Below, piece by piece: positions 8,867 to 20,485 of a stretch of 64,000 nucleotides of DNA (positions within the stretch are counted from its first letter, which is position 1; the number at the start of each line of letters is the position of its first letter). The DNA is taken from NCBI GenBank assembly GCA_945872065.1, contig CAMBYH010000006.1:1-64000 (forward strand). Direction: 5' to 3'. The DNA is from Arsukibacterium tuosuense. Its GTDB lineage: Bacteria > Pseudomonadota > Gammaproteobacteria > Steroidobacterales > GCA-2729495. The translations under genes were made by a program, and so were the position numbers. Under the pieces are notes generated by a model that was not told the DNA's origin, did no database searches, and saw only the letters and a list, made by a program, of their open reading frames with translations.

Positions 8867-9541
8867 CTAGCGGGTGCCGCCCGGTAACAGCAACTGCCGT
8901 TCCAGTTGCCGTGCGGCCACGACGATCACCGACACCAGCGCCAAATACACCAGCGCTGCCAATAAATAGGCTTTAAAAAATTGGAAGTTGGTCGAAGCCA
9001 ACTCTTGCATCCGGCCAAAGAACTCCGTGTATTGAATCAGGAAAGCCAGCGTGCTGTCTTTGAGATTCAAAATGACCTGATTGGTCAGCGCCGGCACCGA
9101 CAGGCGCAGCACTTGGGGCAGAATAATAAGACGCACGACTTGGTACTGACTATAGCCCTGTGCTCGCGCGGCCTCGAGCTCCTGTGGGTCCAGCCCGTTG
9201 TAGGCGGTGCGTAAATAGGCCGCGTTATAGGCGGCCACGTTCAACGTAAAACCCAGCACGGCGACGGCAAACGGCGACCAGTGCAGGCCCCATTGCGGCA
9301 AGCCGTAGTACATCAGGAACAGCAACACCACCAGCGGCATGCCAATCAAAAAGGAGATGTAGCCCGCCACGCCACGCCGTACCAACGCATACGGGCTAAG
9401 TCCCAGCGCAAACACCACAATGCCGCCCAGCAGCCCGGTCACGCTGACAAGCGTTGTGAGTTTTAGCGTCTGGCCGAGCCCAGCGAGAATCAACGGCCAC
9501 TGTTGCAGCAGGTCGCGAGAGAACGCCGCCCAGTCGTTCAT
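8867..9541 (-). CDS. Polar amino-acid ABC transporter permease (distal gene)
   Basis: A HisM/GlnP-type inner-membrane permease of 224 residues from the ATG at 9541 (a GTG at 9544 directly before it is an alternative). It has about five hydrophobic helices. The EAA loop that contacts the ATPase reads LEAARAQGYSQYQVVRLIILPQ-like, shortened here to EAARAQGYSQ plus ILPQ. The ATPase stop TGA overlaps the ATG as TGATG, so translation is coupled. It is the last gene of a minus-strand operon: binding protein, permease, ATPase, permease. The second permease at 10281-10934 is its likely heterodimer partner. Confidence 0.92.
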   Translation of the reverse strand: MNDWAAFSRDLLQQWPLILAGLGQTLKLTTLVSVTGLLGGIVVFALGLSPYALVRRGVAGYISFLIGMPLVVLLFLMYYGLPQWGLHWSPFAVAVLGFTLNVAAYNAAYLRTAYNGLDPQELEAARAQGYSQYQVVRLIILPQVLRLSVPALTNQVILNLKDSTLAFLIQYTEFFGRMQELASTNFQFFKAYLLAALVYLALVSVIVVAARQLERQLLLPGGTR

Positions 9542-10284
9542 CACAGATTATCCGCGCGCCCAAAGAACGCGCGCACCTGCGGGCTTTCGTGGTCGCTCGC
9601 CAGCCGTGCCACGCTGTCTTGCGCGCAAATGACGCCCTGGTCGAGAAAAAGAACCTGCTCGGCAATATCCTGAGCGAGCGCCAAATCGTGGGTCACGCAG
9701 AGCATCGTGACCTGTTCCTCGTGGAGCCGGTTGATCAGCGCCGCCACTTCCCGCGACAGCACGGGATCGAGCGCGGAAGTGGGCTCATCGAACAGCACCA
9801 CCGCTGGCTCCATCGCCAACGCGCGCGCGATGGCCACGCGTTGCTTTTGCCCCCCAGAAATCTGCGCCGGATATTTATGGCGATGGTCGGCCATGTCTAA
9901 CCGGTCGAGTTGGTGCAGGGCCAGTTGCTCGGCCTGAGTTCGAGGTATGCCACGCAGCTTGCGCAACGCGAGCGTGACGTTGTCGAGGACGCTTAAATGT
10001 CGATACAGCGCGAACTGCTGGAACACAAAACCAATCCGCTGGCGCAGCGCGCGCACGTCCGCGGTTGGCGCGCAGATATCCTCGCCACGAAAGCGAATCA
10101 CCCCTGAGCTAGGTTCAACCAAGCGGTTTAGACAGCGCAATAACGTGGACTTGCCGCAACCCGAAGGGCCCATCACGACTTTAATTTCACCGACGGCCAA
10201 ATCCAGATCAATCCCGCCGAGCACCGTGTGGGTGTCGTAGCGTTTAACCAAATTGCGGATTTCAATCAGCGGCGCGATGCTCAT
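9541..10284 (-). CDS. Polar amino-acid ABC transporter ATP-binding protein
   Basis: A 247-residue ATPase of the GlnQ/HisP type. Walker A is GPSGCGKST, the signature is [14 protein letters not shown], and Walker B is [13 protein letters not shown]. The start is placed at 10284 (MSIAPLIEI) because that ATG overlaps the upstream permease stop as ATGA. The frame is open for 14 more codons upstream, but that segment lies inside the permease gene and does not look like protein. It powers import together with the two permeases and the lipoprotein binding protein of this operon. Confidence 0.94.
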   Translation of the reverse strand: MSIAPLIEIRNLVKRYDTHTVLGGIDLDLAVGEIKVVMGPSGCGKSTLLRCLNRLVEPSSGVIRFRGEDICAPTADVRALRQRIGFVFQQFALYRHLSVLDNVTLALRKLRGIPRTQAEQLALHQLDRLDMADHRHKYPAQISGGQKQRVAIARALAMEPAVVLFDEPTSALDPVLSREVAALINRLHEEQVTMLCVTHDLALAQDIAEQVLFLDQGVICAQDSVARLASDHESPQVRAFFGRADNL

Positions 10285-10934
10285 GCCGGCACCATGCCAG
10301 GGATCTGATAGCGCCGTTCCAACCATCGAATAAGCACCAGCAGGGCGCGAAAAATGCCGAAATAAATCAGCCCTAGCGCCAGGTAGATTTCGATCCCGCG
10401 GTGGGTGGTGGCCACCAGCGCCATCGCCTCTTGGGTGACTTCCGGTAGGCCCACCGTGTAGGCAAAGGGTGAATATTTGAGCACGGTGGTGAATTCGTTC
10501 ACCATCCCCGGCACGGCGAAACGCAGCATTTGCGGTAACTCGATAGCGGTAAACACTTGCCGGCGCGTCATGCCCATGGCCAGTCCAGCCAGCGTCTCGG
10601 CAGCATCCACGCTGCCCAATGCACCGCGAAATACCTCGCCCAGATAGGCCCCCGCAATGAGTCCGAGGCTCAGCACCATCGCCAGCAAGGGCGGCGCCTT
10701 GAGCCCCAAGCTGGGCAACCCAAAGTAGACCAAAAACAGCAATACCAAGACCGGAACGCCGCGGAAAAGATAGGTATAGACGTCCAGCAACAGCGCCACT
10801 CGCGGCCCCGACAACTGGCGCAGACCGGCCAGCAGTAAACCGGTACTCACCCCGGTGGCACTACAGGTCAGCGTTACCAACAGCGTGTAGCCGCAGCCGT
10901 GTGCCAGCCGCAGCACTATGTCGAAAAAAGTCAC
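10281..10934 (-). CDS. Polar amino-acid ABC transporter permease (proximal gene)
   Basis: A 217-residue HisQ/GlnP-type permease with about five transmembrane helices and an EAA-like loop (ETLAGLAMGMTRRQVF ... ELPQ). It starts at a GTG (10934) 19 bases after the binding-protein stop and ends in an ATGA overlap with the ATPase gene. With the permease at 8867-9541 it should form the membrane channel. The amino acid transported cannot be read from the sequence. Confidence 0.92.
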   Translation of the reverse strand: MTFFDIVLRLAHGCGYTLLVTLTCSATGVSTGLLLAGLRQLSGPRVALLLDVYTYLFRGVPVLVLLFLVYFGLPSLGLKAPPLLAMVLSLGLIAGAYLGEVFRGALGSVDAAETLAGLAMGMTRRQVFTAIELPQMLRFAVPGMVNEFTTVLKYSPFAYTVGLPEVTQEAMALVATTHRGIEIYLALGLIYFGIFRALLVLIRWLERRYQIPGMVPA

Positions 10935-10953
10935 GCCCGCGGGGACGCCGGGA

Positions 10954-11784
<831 letters not shown>

Positions 11785-11943
11785 TCACGGTGGTGGCGCG
11801 TCGCGCGCTTAGAGCCAGCCGGTGGCGTAGCGGGTTGAGGCTGCCGATGACCGGGAATTCGCGACTGCCCTCGCGGGCGCCGGGTAGCGCAATGCGCTCC
11901 GCAAACGCGCCCTCGGCCGTGGCGATCCCAATAAACACCGTGC

Positions 11944-12295
11944 TCGACTTCCTCAGTTAGCCTAGGTTTCTTGTTACTGGCATGATATGAGCATAAGCCC
12001 GATCACGCCAACGCCGCGGCAAACGCAGCCTCAAGGTACCAGATCGTGCGGTCGCGCGGCAGCAGGCCGGCCAGCCCTGGCCGAGGGCCGGCTGTCGCTC
12101 ACGCCCCAGGGCCGGGTGCGCTACACCCTGAAGACGCCCTACCGGGACGGCGCCACCCGCGTGGTCTGCGCGCCGCTGGATTGCATGGCGCGGGCCCAGC
12201 GCCTGGCGGGCCGAGATCAGGCCGGCCCGGCGGGGGAGGGTGCCAAGGCCGTGGACACCCGCACCCCAACCGAGCGCCACCGGGCGACGCTGCAC
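11944..12295 (+). pseudogene. IS91-like transposase remnant with internal deletion, including the right copy of the direct repeat
   Basis: The first 70 bases (11944-12013) are the right copy of the repeat seen at 8462-8531. The frame that follows contains RPALAEGRLSLTPQGRVR and YTLKTPYRDGATRVVCAPLD, typical of the Y1/HUH transposase C-terminal half of IS91/ISCR elements. It then jumps to AVDTRTPTERHRAT, a segment that in intact relatives lies dozens of residues further on. The downstream CxxCGG region is missing here but is present in the copy at 8534. The open frame runs on into the sulfotransferase, but no fused protein is meaningful. Confidence 0.75.
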
Positions 12296-12670
12296 CTCAG
12301 GGGGTGTGCAGTGCGAGAAACGGGTGTGCCGGCGGAGCTTCAGGGTCGCGTCGTCGACGGCGGGAGCGCGGGGTCGGCAGGCCGGGGTGTCAACGGGCAC
12401 GGCCAGCCCGGAACCCGTTGTCAGGCGTGGGCTTTATTCAGCCTCTCCTCCGACCTGCAGCTCTGCACACGCCGATTACATGCCTGGCGCACAGCGGCCG
12501 GCAGCGAGTCCTGCTGGCACCAGCGCAGCGGCGCAGCATTGGTGGCGGTGCCGGGCCTGGGACTGCCCGACTCGCCCTCGAGCGGCTTTGTGGCGTGTGA
12601 TGTGGCATGCGCTGCTGGGTGGGCGGTTGTTAGTGGGCTATGCTCAGCCACGACGCCACCGGGGATATTC
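12296..12670. other. Spacer between IS91-like remnant and sulfotransferase
   Basis: A 375-base stretch in which all open frames look like unselected high-G+C sequence. No element end, repeat or RNA was recognised. It should contain whatever promoter served the sulfotransferase gene. Confidence 0.45.
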
Positions 12671-13573
12671 ATGACCGACATCGCCGTCTGGCCGAGCAAG
12701 ACCCGGGAGCTGCATAACCATCACTTCGACTCGACGATCTGGAACGATCTTGCGTTCCGCGACGACGACATCGTGATTGCCACCTACGCCAAGTCAGGCA
12801 CGACGTGGATGCAGCAGATCGTCGGACAGCTTCTCTTCGATGGGGATCCGAATCTGGCCGTGGCAGAAATGTCCCCCTGGCTCGACCTCCGTGTGCCGCC
12901 GAAGGAGGTCAAACTCCTCGTCGTGTAGGCACAAACCCACCGCCGCTTCCTCAAGACACATCTGCCGGTGGATGCGCTCCGGTTCTCGCCGCAGGCTCGT
13001 TATCTCTATATCGGCCGGGACGGCCGGGATGTGGTTTGGAGCCTGTACAACCACCATGCCAACGCCAATCAGTCCTGGTACGACGCGCTGAACGAGACAC
13101 CCGGACGGATCGGCCCGCCCATCGAGCCTCCTCCGGCTGATATCAGGCAGTACTGGCACGATTGGATGGAGCGAGAGGGGCATCCCTTCTGGCCCTTCTG
13201 GGAGAACATCCGCAGTTGGTGGCAGATTCGCGATCTTCCCAACGTGAAGCTCGTCCATTTCGCCGACCTCAAACGTGACATGCCCGGTGAGATCCGCAGG
13301 ATCGCTGAGTTTCTGCAAATAACGATTAACGAAGCAACCTGGGAGACGATTCTCGAGCAGTGTTCGTTCGAGTGGATGAAGCGGAACGCCACCAAATCGG
13401 TACCTCTCGGTGGCTCCTTCTGGGATGCGGGGGCAGAGGTCTTTATCAACAAGGGGCAGAACGGACGCTGGAAGGACACGCTCACCGCGGAAGAAGCAGC
13501 AGCCTACGAGCAGCGTGCCGTGGCGGAACTCGGTCCCGAGTGCGCACGCTGGCTTGCCTCAGGGGAGCGATAG
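12671..13573 (+). pseudogene. Sulfotransferase gene interrupted by one in-frame TAG
   Basis: The frame from ATG 12671 encodes a PAPS-dependent sulfotransferase of 300 codons. The 5'-phosphosulfate loop TYAKSGTTWMQQ lies near residue 38-49, and the 3'-phosphate-binding segment YIGRDGRDVVWSLYNH follows. Codon 86 (12926-12928) is TAG, and the frame then continues unchanged (AQTHRRFLKTHLPVDAL) to 13573. Relatives normally have Glu or another residue before AQTHRRF, so a single GAG-to-TAG change would explain it. A fragment starting at the ATG at 12968 would lack the PAPS P-loop and be inactive. It is either a recent pseudogene or a sequencing error. Confidence 0.88.
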
Positions 13574-13746
13574 ATCGTCAGGGTGCTCTGCCCTTCGAGA
13601 CCCTTGCGGACCGCGTCGCGAGCCACGCTGGAGGACGGCCGGGGGCCGGGGATTCCGGATCCTTATGTAAGCCACTGAGGCGGGGCGCGAATTGCCACGG
13701 TGCGGGAGGCCGCGAGCCCTGCCCCGGAACCCGGTAGAATGGCCCT

Positions 13747-14619
13747 ATGACACACGACGACTCCGACGACCGTTCAGGTGGTACCTGGTACGGCCGCCTC
13801 CGGCGGGTACTGAAGGGCGAGGCCGCAACCCGCGACGACCTTCTCGACTGGCTCCGCCAGTCCCATGCGCAGACCGTGCTGGATGCCGACGAGCTGGCCA
13901 TGCTCGAAGGGGTCCTTGCCGTGTCGGAGACGCAGGTAAGGGACGTGATGGTGCCCCGCTCCCAGATGGCGTTCCTCGAACGGGATGCCCCACAGGACGA
14001 GCTGCTAAAGGCGATCGTCGAGAGTGGCCATTCCCGCTTTCCAGTGATCGGTGAGGACCGGGAAGAGGTCGTCGGAATTCTGCTGGCCAAGGACGTCCTC
14101 AGGCACTTCGTGAACACGCCGGGCCATGACTTCGATATCACCCGCTACATTCGCCCCGCCACCTTCATTCCCGAAAGCAAGCGGCTGAACGCCCTGCTCA
14201 AGGAATTTCGGGGCAGCCGCAATCACATTGCCATCGTCGTGGATGAATACGGCGGTATTACCGGGCTGCTCACTATCGAGGACGTTCTCGAAGAGATCGT
14301 GGGTGAGATCGATGATGAGCACGATGCTGCTGAGGTTGCGCCGATTCAGGAGCAGGGGCCGGGTCACTATCATGTGCATGCCCTGGCCAGGATCGAGGAG
14401 TTCAACGAGTTCTTCGACGCCAACCTGGACGACGCGAACTACGACACGGTGGGTGGGCTCGTGATGCATGAGCTTGGCCATCTGCCCCGCAAGGGAGAGG
14501 TGCTGCACCTGGGCGAGTTCCGTTTCCAGGTATTGCAGGCAGACCGCCGGCGAGTGCACAGCATCGAGGTGACGCGTGGTTCGTCTCTGCCTGCGGACGG
14601 CGACGTGGCCGTAGCCTGA
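13747..14619 (+). CDS. corC: CorC-type CBS-domain protein
   Basis: A 290-residue soluble protein of the CorC/HlyC family. The family hallmark [11 protein letters not shown] lies near residues 64-74, followed by two CBS domains (HSRFPVIGE ... [28 protein letters not shown]) and a C-terminal CorC_HlyC domain from about 205. There is no DUF21 membrane domain. In E. coli the equivalent protein has been linked to Mg2+/Co2+ efflux. It lies directly before lnt, as in many proteobacteria. The usual upstream neighbours ybeZ and ybeY are absent; accessory DNA with a broken sulfotransferase lies there instead, so the core block begins here. Confidence 0.93.
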   Translation: MTHDDSDDRSGGTWYGRLRRVLKGEAATRDDLLDWLRQSHAQTVLDADELAMLEGVLAVSETQVRDVMVPRSQMAFLERDAPQDELLKAIVESGHSRFPVIGEDREEVVGILLAKDVLRHFVNTPGHDFDITRYIRPATFIPESKRLNALLKEFRGSRNHIAIVVDEYGGITGLLTIEDVLEEIVGEIDDEHDAAEVAPIQEQGPGHYHVHALARIEEFNEFFDANLDDANYDTVGGLVMHELGHLPRKGEVLHLGEFRFQVLQADRRRVHSIEVTRGSSLPADGDVAVA

Positions 14620-14648
14620 TTTAACCCCGGCACACTGCGAAGACCCCG

Positions 14649-16157
14649 TTGCTTCGTCGCCTACTGACAGCCCGCGGGCGTTTTGTTGCTGCCATCGCCG
14701 GTGCGGGCATGACGCCCAGCTTCGCGCCGTTCGCACTTTGGTGGCTGGCCCCGCTGTTTCTCGCCGTAATGCTTCTGCTGCTGGAGGGTGCTTCAGGACG
14801 GGAGCGGGCCCTGCGGGGCTTCTGGTTTGGTTTCGGCATGTTTACGACCGGAACCTACTGGCTCTACATCAGCGTGCACGATTTCGGTGGCGTCATACCG
14901 CCGCTAGCCGTCGCGATCTGCGGGGCCCTGATACTGCTGATGGCTGCCTATCTGGCGGCCTGGGCGTATCTCTCGGGACTGGTCTCGGCCGGGCAGCCCG
15001 TCGGCCAGTTCCTGGCGGTGATGCCGGCTTCCTGGGTCGGCGTGGAGTGGCTCCGGGGCTGGCTCTTCAGCGGCTTTCCCTGGCTCAGCCTTGGCTATGG
15101 CCAGATCGACGGCCCTTTGGCCGCATGGGCACCGGTCCTCGGCGTGCATGGCGTCAGCCTGCTGGTCGTGCTGGGCGCGGGCGCCCTGGCTCTGCTGCTC
15201 GTGGGCTCCCGGCGCAGCCGGATCGCCGGGTTGAGTGTCCTGGCGGGGGGAGCCCTGCTCACTGCGGTGCTCACCGGCCGCGAGTGGACTGTGCCCGCGG
15301 GCGCGCCGCTGGAGGTTGCTCTCGTCCAGGGCGGCATCTCCCAGGATCGCAAGTGGCTGCTCGAAGAACTGGAGACCACCAAAGCGCTGTTTCGCAACCT
15401 CACTCTCGAACTCGACAAGGCCGACCTTATCATCTGGCCTGAGGCCGCCATTCCCGCTCTGGCGCACGAGGAGGAAGAGTATCTGCGCGGCCTTTCGGAA
15501 CTCATGAAGGCCCGCCAGCAGGAGCTGGTCCTCGGGATTCTCACTTTCGACTTTGGCACCGGTGAATTCCGGAACTCGCTGCTGACCCTCGGCGGCAGCA
15601 CCGGTGTTTATCACAAGCGGCATCTGGTGCCCTTCGGCGAGTACTTTCCTGTGCCGGATTTCGCGCGCAACGTGCTGCGGCTGATGAACCTGCCCTACAC
15701 CGATATCACACCAGGTCTGGATGGGCAGCGACCCTTGCTGGTCCGGGGCGTCGCTCTGGCCCCCAGTATCTGCTACGAGGATGCCTTTGGGACCGAGCTC
15801 CGGGATTTCCTGCCCGAAGCCGGCCTCCTGATCAACGTCAGCAACGACGGCTGGTTTGGTGATTCCATCGCACCGCATCAGCATCTGCAGATGGCCCGCT
15901 TTCGGGCCCTGGAGTCCGGCCGCTTCATGCTTCGGAGTACGAATACCGGCATTACCGCTGTGATCGACCCCCTCGGCATCGTTATCCGTCAGGGCGAGCA
16001 GTTCAAGGCTGTCGTGGTCTCGGCCACCGTTCAGCCCCGGCAGGGGGCGACCCCCTGGACAAGGTTCGGGAACGGGCCGGTGCTGGCGTTGTCCAGTCTG
16101 CTCCTGCTCGCCGCCGCGGCGCCAATCAGACATCTTGTGACCCGAAGATCCCGATGA
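14649..16157 (+). CDS. lnt: Apolipoprotein N-acyltransferase
   Basis: A 502-residue inner-membrane enzyme that adds the third acyl chain to lipoproteins. The N-terminal half has about six to seven hydrophobic helices. The periplasmic nitrilase domain carries the catalytic triad Glu265 (WPEAAIPA), Lys323 ([13 protein letters not shown]) and Cys375 (SICYEDAFG). The most upstream start is a TTG at 14649, and an ATG at 14709 (GMTPSFAPF) is a shorter alternative. The TTG choice keeps the basic N-terminus LLTARGR before helix 1. It follows corC by 29 bases and is probably co-transcribed. Lipoproteins encoded in this window (LptE, the ABC binding protein) would be substrates. Confidence 0.94.
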   Translation: MLRRLLTARGRFVAAIAGAGMTPSFAPFALWWLAPLFLAVMLLLLEGASGRERALRGFWFGFGMFTTGTYWLYISVHDFGGVIPPLAVAICGALILLMAAYLAAWAYLSGLVSAGQPVGQFLAVMPASWVGVEWLRGWLFSGFPWLSLGYGQIDGPLAAWAPVLGVHGVSLLVVLGAGALALLLVGSRRSRIAGLSVLAGGALLTAVLTGREWTVPAGAPLEVALVQGGISQDRKWLLEELETTKALFRNLTLELDKADLIIWPEAAIPALAHEEEEYLRGLSELMKARQQELVLGILTFDFGTGEFRNSLLTLGGSTGVYHKRHLVPFGEYFPVPDFARNVLRLMNLPYTDITPGLDGQRPLLVRGVALAPSICYEDAFGTELRDFLPEAGLLINVSNDGWFGDSIAPHQHLQMARFRALESGRFMLRSTNTGITAVIDPLGIVIRQGEQFKAVVVSATVQPRQGATPWTRFGNGPVLALSSLLLLAAAAPIRHLVTRRSR

Positions 16158-16221
16158 CCGGGAAGGCTGCAGGCGTTGTATCCTTGCGGCCCCGATTCAC
16201 CTGCGCATAGCGATTGGCGTC

Positions 16222-18852
16222 GTGACCGATTTGTCCCACAGCCTGCCCGAGTACAACCCGCAGGCGGTTGAAGCCGAAGCCCAGGGCTGGTGGTCCGACC
16301 ACGACAGCTTCAAGGCTGTGGAGGACCCGGCTCGCGAGAAATTCTATTGCCTCTCCATGTTTCCGTACCCGAGCGGGCGGCTACACATGGGCCACGTGCG
16401 CAATTACACCATCGGTGACGTGATTGCCCGGCATCAGCGCATGCTGGGGCGAAACGTGTTGCAGCCGATGGGCTGGGACGCCTTCGGCTTGCCGGCGGAG
16501 AACGCCGCCATGGCCAAGGGTGTGGCCCCCGCCGCCTGGACCCACGACAACATCGCCTATATGCGGCGGCAGCTCCAGTCACTCGGCTTCGGCATCGACT
16601 GGAGTCGTGAGCTGGCTACCTGTGAGCCAGACTACTACCGCTGGAATCAGTGGTTCTTTCTTCGTTTGCTGGAGAAAGGGCTCGTCTACCAGACGACCGG
16701 CACGGTCAACTGGGATCCGGTCGACCAGACCGTCCTTGCCAACGAGCAGGTCGTCGATGGCCGCGGCTGGCGCACCGGTGCTGTCATAGAGAAGCGCGAG
16801 ATCCCCATGTACTACATGCGGATCACCGCCTATGCAGACGAACTGCTCGAGGCGCTGGGCACTCTCCAGGACTGGCCGGAGCGGGTGCGCCTGATGCAGG
16901 CGAACTGGATCGGACGGAGCGAGGGCGTGGAGATCGCCTTTACCTTTGACACGTCGGCCCGCGAAGCGGTTGGCGCTGACGGCGCTCTCAAGGTGTTCAC
17001 TACCCGCGCAGACACGCTGCTCGGCGCGACCTACTGTGCGGTAGCTGCCGAACACCCGCTGGCCACGGCGGCGGCCCGGTTGAACCCCCGGCTCGCTGCG
17101 TTCGTCGACGAGTGCAAGCGTGGCAGCGTCATGGAGGCCGACGTTGCCACTGCCGAGAAACGGGGCATGGCCACGGGGCTCTACGTGCTGCACCCCTTGT
17201 CCGGTCTGCCGCTGGAAGTATGGGTGGCCAACTATGTGCTGATGGCCTACGGCGAGGGAGCCGTCATGGCGGTGCCTGCGCATGACGAGCGGGACTTCGA
17301 GTTTGCCGGGAAGTATGGCCTCCCGGTCCGCTGTGTGATCCGGTCGAAAGCCGGTACGTACGCAGAGACCCTTGCACCCTGGCAGGACGCCTACGCCGAG
17401 CCCGGCATCACTACAAACTCCGGAAGTTTTGATGGCCTTGAGTCTGGCGAGGCAGTTGCCGCAATCGCGGCTGCGCTTGAGAAGAAGGGCCTCGGGCGCA
17501 GGCGCATACAGTTCCGTCTGCGCGACTGGGGAATCTCCCGGCAGAGGTACTGGGGCACCCCCATTCCGATCATCCACTGCTCAGCCTGCGGCGCAGTGCC
17601 GGTCCCGGATGATCAGCTGCCAGTCGTGCTGCCCGTTGACTGTGTCCCGGATGGCAGCGGCAACCCACTCCGCAAGCGCGACGATTTCCTCCAGTGCACG
17701 TGCCCCCGGTGCGGCAGTCCCGCCCGTCGCGAAACCGACACCATGGATACTTTTGTCGATTCGTCCTGGTACTTCCTGCGCTTCGCCTCTGTCGATAACG
17801 CCCAGGCCATGGTGGATGAGCGGGTGAAGTACTGGTTGCCCGTGGACCAGTACATCGGGGGCATCGAGCACGCCATCCTGCACCTGCTCTACTCCCGGTT
17901 CTGGACGCGAGTCATGCGGGATCTCGGCCAGGTGAAGCTGGACGAGCCGTTTTCGAAGCTGCTGACCCAGGGGATGGTGCTGAACGGCATCTACTTCCGG
18001 AAGGCTGAGGCAGGCCGCATCGTCTACTTCAATCCGACAGAGGTGGAGGAGCGGGAAGACAGTCAGGGAGGGCGAACGGCGGTTCTCCTGGCAGATGGCC
18101 TCCCCGTCGAAGCTGGCGGTGTTGGCACCATGTCGAAGTCAAAGAACAATGGCGTCGATCCCCAGGCCCTGGTGGACACCCTGGGTGCCGACACGGCCCG
18201 GTTGTTCACCATGTTCACGGCGCCGCCCGAACAGACGCTTGAGTGGTCGGACGAGGCAATGCAGGGTGCATCCCGTTTCCTGAAGCGGATCTGGAAGGCC
18301 GTCCACGCCCACGTCGCTGGCGGGCCCGCGAGCGCCATCGTGCCAGCCAGCCTCGATGGGGCCCAGAAGGCGCTGCGCCGCCAGGTGCACCAGACGCTGG
18401 CCAAGGTGTCCGACGATATCGGTCGGCGCCGCACCTTCAATACCGCGATCGCTGCCGTGATGGAGTTGCTGAACGCGGTTACCCGGGCCGAGACCCACAC
18501 GCCGGCCGACAGGGCCGTGCTTCAGGAGGGGCTGGGCCTGATGGTGCTCATGCTCTCGCCAATCGTGCCCCACATCTGTCATCGGCTCTGGCATGTGCTC
18601 GGCCACAGTGGGGCCATCATCGATCAGCCCTGGCCCCGGCCGGACCCTGCCGCACTGGTCGCTGACACCCAGGAAATAGTCGTGCAGGTCAATGGCAAAG
18701 TGCGCGGCCGGGTTACCGTGTCGGCTACGGCGACTGAGGAGGAGGTGCGCACCGCTGCCCTGGCTGAGGAAAACGTGCGCCGTTTCGTCGGCGATCAGGC
18801 CGTCCGGAAGGTCGTAGTGGTTCCCGGAAGGCTTGTTAATGTGGTTGTCTAG
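16222..18852 (+). CDS. leuS: Leucyl-tRNA synthetase
   Basis: An 876-residue class I synthetase of normal bacterial length. The ATP-binding HIGH motif is HMGH at residues 55-58 after MFPYPSGRL, and the KMSKS motif is MSKSK at 637-641. The editing (CP1) domain lies between, with a T-rich segment ([22 protein letters not shown] region) that hydrolyses mischarged tRNA. A zinc-like CxxC...CxxC segment (CSACG ... CPRCG) is visible around residue 455-498. The start codon is GTG. The 3' end overlaps lptE by 14 bases. Confidence 0.97.
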   Translation: MTDLSHSLPEYNPQAVEAEAQGWWSDHDSFKAVEDPAREKFYCLSMFPYPSGRLHMGHVRNYTIGDVIARHQRMLGRNVLQPMGWDAFGLPAENAAMAKGVAPAAWTHDNIAYMRRQLQSLGFGIDWSRELATCEPDYYRWNQWFFLRLLEKGLVYQTTGTVNWDPVDQTVLANEQVVDGRGWRTGAVIEKREIPMYYMRITAYADELLEALGTLQDWPERVRLMQANWIGRSEGVEIAFTFDTSAREAVGADGALKVFTTRADTLLGATYCAVAAEHPLATAAARLNPRLAAFVDECKRGSVMEADVATAEKRGMATGLYVLHPLSGLPLEVWVANYVLMAYGEGAVMAVPAHDERDFEFAGKYGLPVRCVIRSKAGTYAETLAPWQDAYAEPGITTNSGSFDGLESGEAVAAIAAALEKKGLGRRRIQFRLRDWGISRQRYWGTPIPIIHCSACGAVPVPDDQLPVVLPVDCVPDGSGNPLRKRDDFLQCTCPRCGSPARRETDTMDTFVDSSWYFLRFASVDNAQAMVDERVKYWLPVDQYIGGIEHAILHLLYSRFWTRVMRDLGQVKLDEPFSKLLTQGMVLNGIYFRKAEAGRIVYFNPTEVEEREDSQGGRTAVLLADGLPVEAGGVGTMSKSKNNGVDPQALVDTLGADTARLFTMFTAPPEQTLEWSDEAMQGASRFLKRIWKAVHAHVAGGPASAIVPASLDGAQKALRRQVHQTLAKVSDDIGRRRTFNTAIAAVMELLNAVTRAETHTPADRAVLQEGLGLMVLMLSPIVPHICHRLWHVLGHSGAIIDQPWPRPDPAALVADTQEIVVQVNGKVRGRVTVSATATEEEVRTAALAEENVRRFVGDQAVRKVVVVPGRLVNVVV

Positions 18853-19336
18853 GGGGCTTTCCGGAGGGCTCCTGGCGGCCCTCGTCCTGGTTCTGGCCGG
18901 CTGCGGTTTCAAGTTTCGCACCACGCCTGAACTTCCCCCCCAGATGGACGTGATTCATATCGCTGCCGCCGATCGCTACAGCCCCTTCTACCGCGATCTG
19001 GTGTCCAAGCTGCGCCGGAGCGGGGTCACACTCACCGCTGATCCGGCAGAGGCCCGCACCGTCGTCAAGGTCCTGACCGACGATACAGGCCGTCGTCTGC
19101 TGGCCGTGTCCGGCCGCAATGTCCCGGTGGAGTACGAGGTGTTCTACCGGGTGCGCTTTGCCGTGGATGTGGACGGGGTCGAAGTGGTGCCCGCGGAGCA
19201 GCTCCTGCTGTCGCGAGACTATGCCTATGACGAGACCGAGGTGCTGGGCAAGGACCGGGAGGAAGAGAGCATCCGCCAGGCGATTGCGAGTGATCTGGTG
19301 GGGCTCGTGACCCTCCGCCTTACGGCCGTGCGCTGA
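18839..19336 (+). CDS. lptE: LPS-assembly lipoprotein LptE
   Basis: A 165-residue outer-membrane lipoprotein with signal peptide and lipobox L-A-G-C (Cys22), followed by [13 protein letters not shown], the typical start of LptE. It forms the plug of the LptD translocon that inserts lipopolysaccharide. The ATG at 18839 is inside the end of leuS (14-base overlap), the usual leuS-lptE arrangement. In E. coli and many relatives holA follows at once. Here a block of seven other genes lies between lptE and holA. Confidence 0.9.
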   Translation: MWLSRGLSGGLLAALVLVLAGCGFKFRTTPELPPQMDVIHIAAADRYSPFYRDLVSKLRRSGVTLTADPAEARTVVKVLTDDTGRRLLAVSGRNVPVEYEVFYRVRFAVDVDGVEVVPAEQLLLSRDYAYDETEVLGKDREEESIRQAIASDLVGLVTLRLTAVR

Positions 19337-19346
19337 GCCGCCGCTT

Positions 19347-20066
19347 GTGGCTGCAACAAGTCGCTCAGTCCCGCGTCGACTCCTGCGCTTCGGCTGGCGC
19401 GCCCTCGTGGCGTGGGTCCTCCTGACGCTGCTGCTCGTCCTCCCCGTGCGCTGGCTGCACCCCCTGACATCCAGCTTCATGCTGCAGAACTGGGTGGAGC
19501 AGCGGAGCCTTGGCGCCACCGTGCACTACTCCTGGGTGCCCCGCCAGAAGATCAGCCGGCGGGCGGCGCTGGCCGCTCTCGCCGCCGAGGATCAGAAGTT
19601 CTTCTCCCACCCCGGGTTTGATGTCGAGTCGATCCGGAAGGTCTGGAAGCGCAATGGCCAGAGCAGGCAGCTTCGGGGCGCGTCTACGATCAGTCAGCAG
19701 GTAGCCAAGAATCTGTGGCTGTGGCCTGCCAGGAGCTGGTTCCGCAAGGGCCTGGAGGCGTGGTTTACGGTTTGGGTGGAGCTGCTCTGGCCGAAGGAGC
19801 GCATCCTCGAGGTCTATCTCAACATTGCCCAGTTCGGACCGCATGTCTTTGGCGTCGAAGCGGCGAGCCAGCGCTACTTTCGCCAGCCAGCGGCAACGCT
19901 GAGCGCTGGGGAAGCCGCTTTACTGGCGGCTGTGTTGCCCAGTCCCAGCGTCTTCCGCGTCCGCAATCCATCCCGTTACACGACGCGCCGTCAGGCCTGG
20001 ATTCAACGCCAGGCAGGGCGACTGGGGGACGAGTTGCCCACTGCCCGCTGGTCCGGCCGGCCGTGA
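19347..20066 (+). CDS. mtgA: Monofunctional biosynthetic peptidoglycan transglycosylase
   Basis: A 239-residue GT51 family enzyme that polymerises lipid II into glycan strands. A single N-terminal transmembrane helix (about 18-36) anchors it in the inner membrane. Family motifs are present: the catalytic Glu81 in AEDQKFFSHPGFD, GASTISQQVAKNLW, and KERILEVYLN with the second Glu. There is no penicillin-binding transpeptidase domain. The start is GTG at 19347, 10 bases after lptE, so the gene is probably in the same operon. Confidence 0.94.
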   Translation: MAATSRSVPRRLLRFGWRALVAWVLLTLLLVLPVRWLHPLTSSFMLQNWVEQRSLGATVHYSWVPRQKISRRAALAALAAEDQKFFSHPGFDVESIRKVWKRNGQSRQLRGASTISQQVAKNLWLWPARSWFRKGLEAWFTVWVELLWPKERILEVYLNIAQFGPHVFGVEAASQRYFRQPAATLSAGEAALLAAVLPSPSVFRVRNPSRYTTRRQAWIQRQAGRLGDELPTARWSGRP

Positions 20067-20104
20067 CAGGCTAGGCTGCGCCGAGGTTTCGTCGGGAGAA
20101 GTCC

Positions 20105-20485
20105 ATGGCTCTGGTTGCTGCAGTTATTGCGCTGGCTCTTATCGAGTTTCTGGTCTTCGGCCTGCTGGTTGGCCGCGCCCGGGTCCGGTGCAACGTCCAG
20201 CCGCCGGCCACGACGGGTCACCCGGTCTTCGAGCGCTACTTTCGGGTGCAGCAGAACACCCTGGAACAGCTCATCGTGTTTGTCCCGTCCGTGTGGCTCT
20301 TCGGGCTTTACGTCAGCAGCCTGTGGGCTGCCGGTCTGGGCGTGCTGTTTGTGGTGGGCCGGGCCCTGTACCTGACGGGCTACGTCGCGGATCCCAAGAA
20401 GCGTTTTGCGGGGTTTGGCCTCTCGTACCTGCCGAACGTGATCCTGGCGGTGGGCGCTCTGGTGGGAGCGATACTGAGCCTGTAG
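20105..20485 (+). CDS. MAPEG-family membrane protein
   Basis: A 126-residue integral membrane protein with about four hydrophobic helices. The family signature FERYFRVQQNTLEQL (MAPEG proteins have E-R-x-x-x-x-x-N-x-x-E) is clear near residues 41-55. Family members include glutathione S-transferases and peroxidases of membranes, but bacterial members are mostly uncharacterised. A ribosome-binding site GGGAGAAG precedes the ATG. The stop codon TAG (20483-20485) is the first part of a GTAG palindromic repeat. Confidence 0.85.
   Translation: MALVAAVIALALIEFLVFGLLVGRARVRCNVQPPATTGHPVFERYFRVQQNTLEQLIVFVPSVWLFGLYVSSLWAAGLGVLFVVGRALYLTGYVADPKKRFAGFGLSYLPNVILAVGALVGAILSL

Noticed and set aside
12926-12928. 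TAG in the sulfotransferase as a recoded (pyrrolysine) codon
   Set aside because: TAG is used as a normal stop by many genes in the window, and nothing suggests recoding.
14904-16133. 409-residue minus-strand frame over lnt
   Set aside because: Gln/Gly/Arg-rich shadow of lnt.
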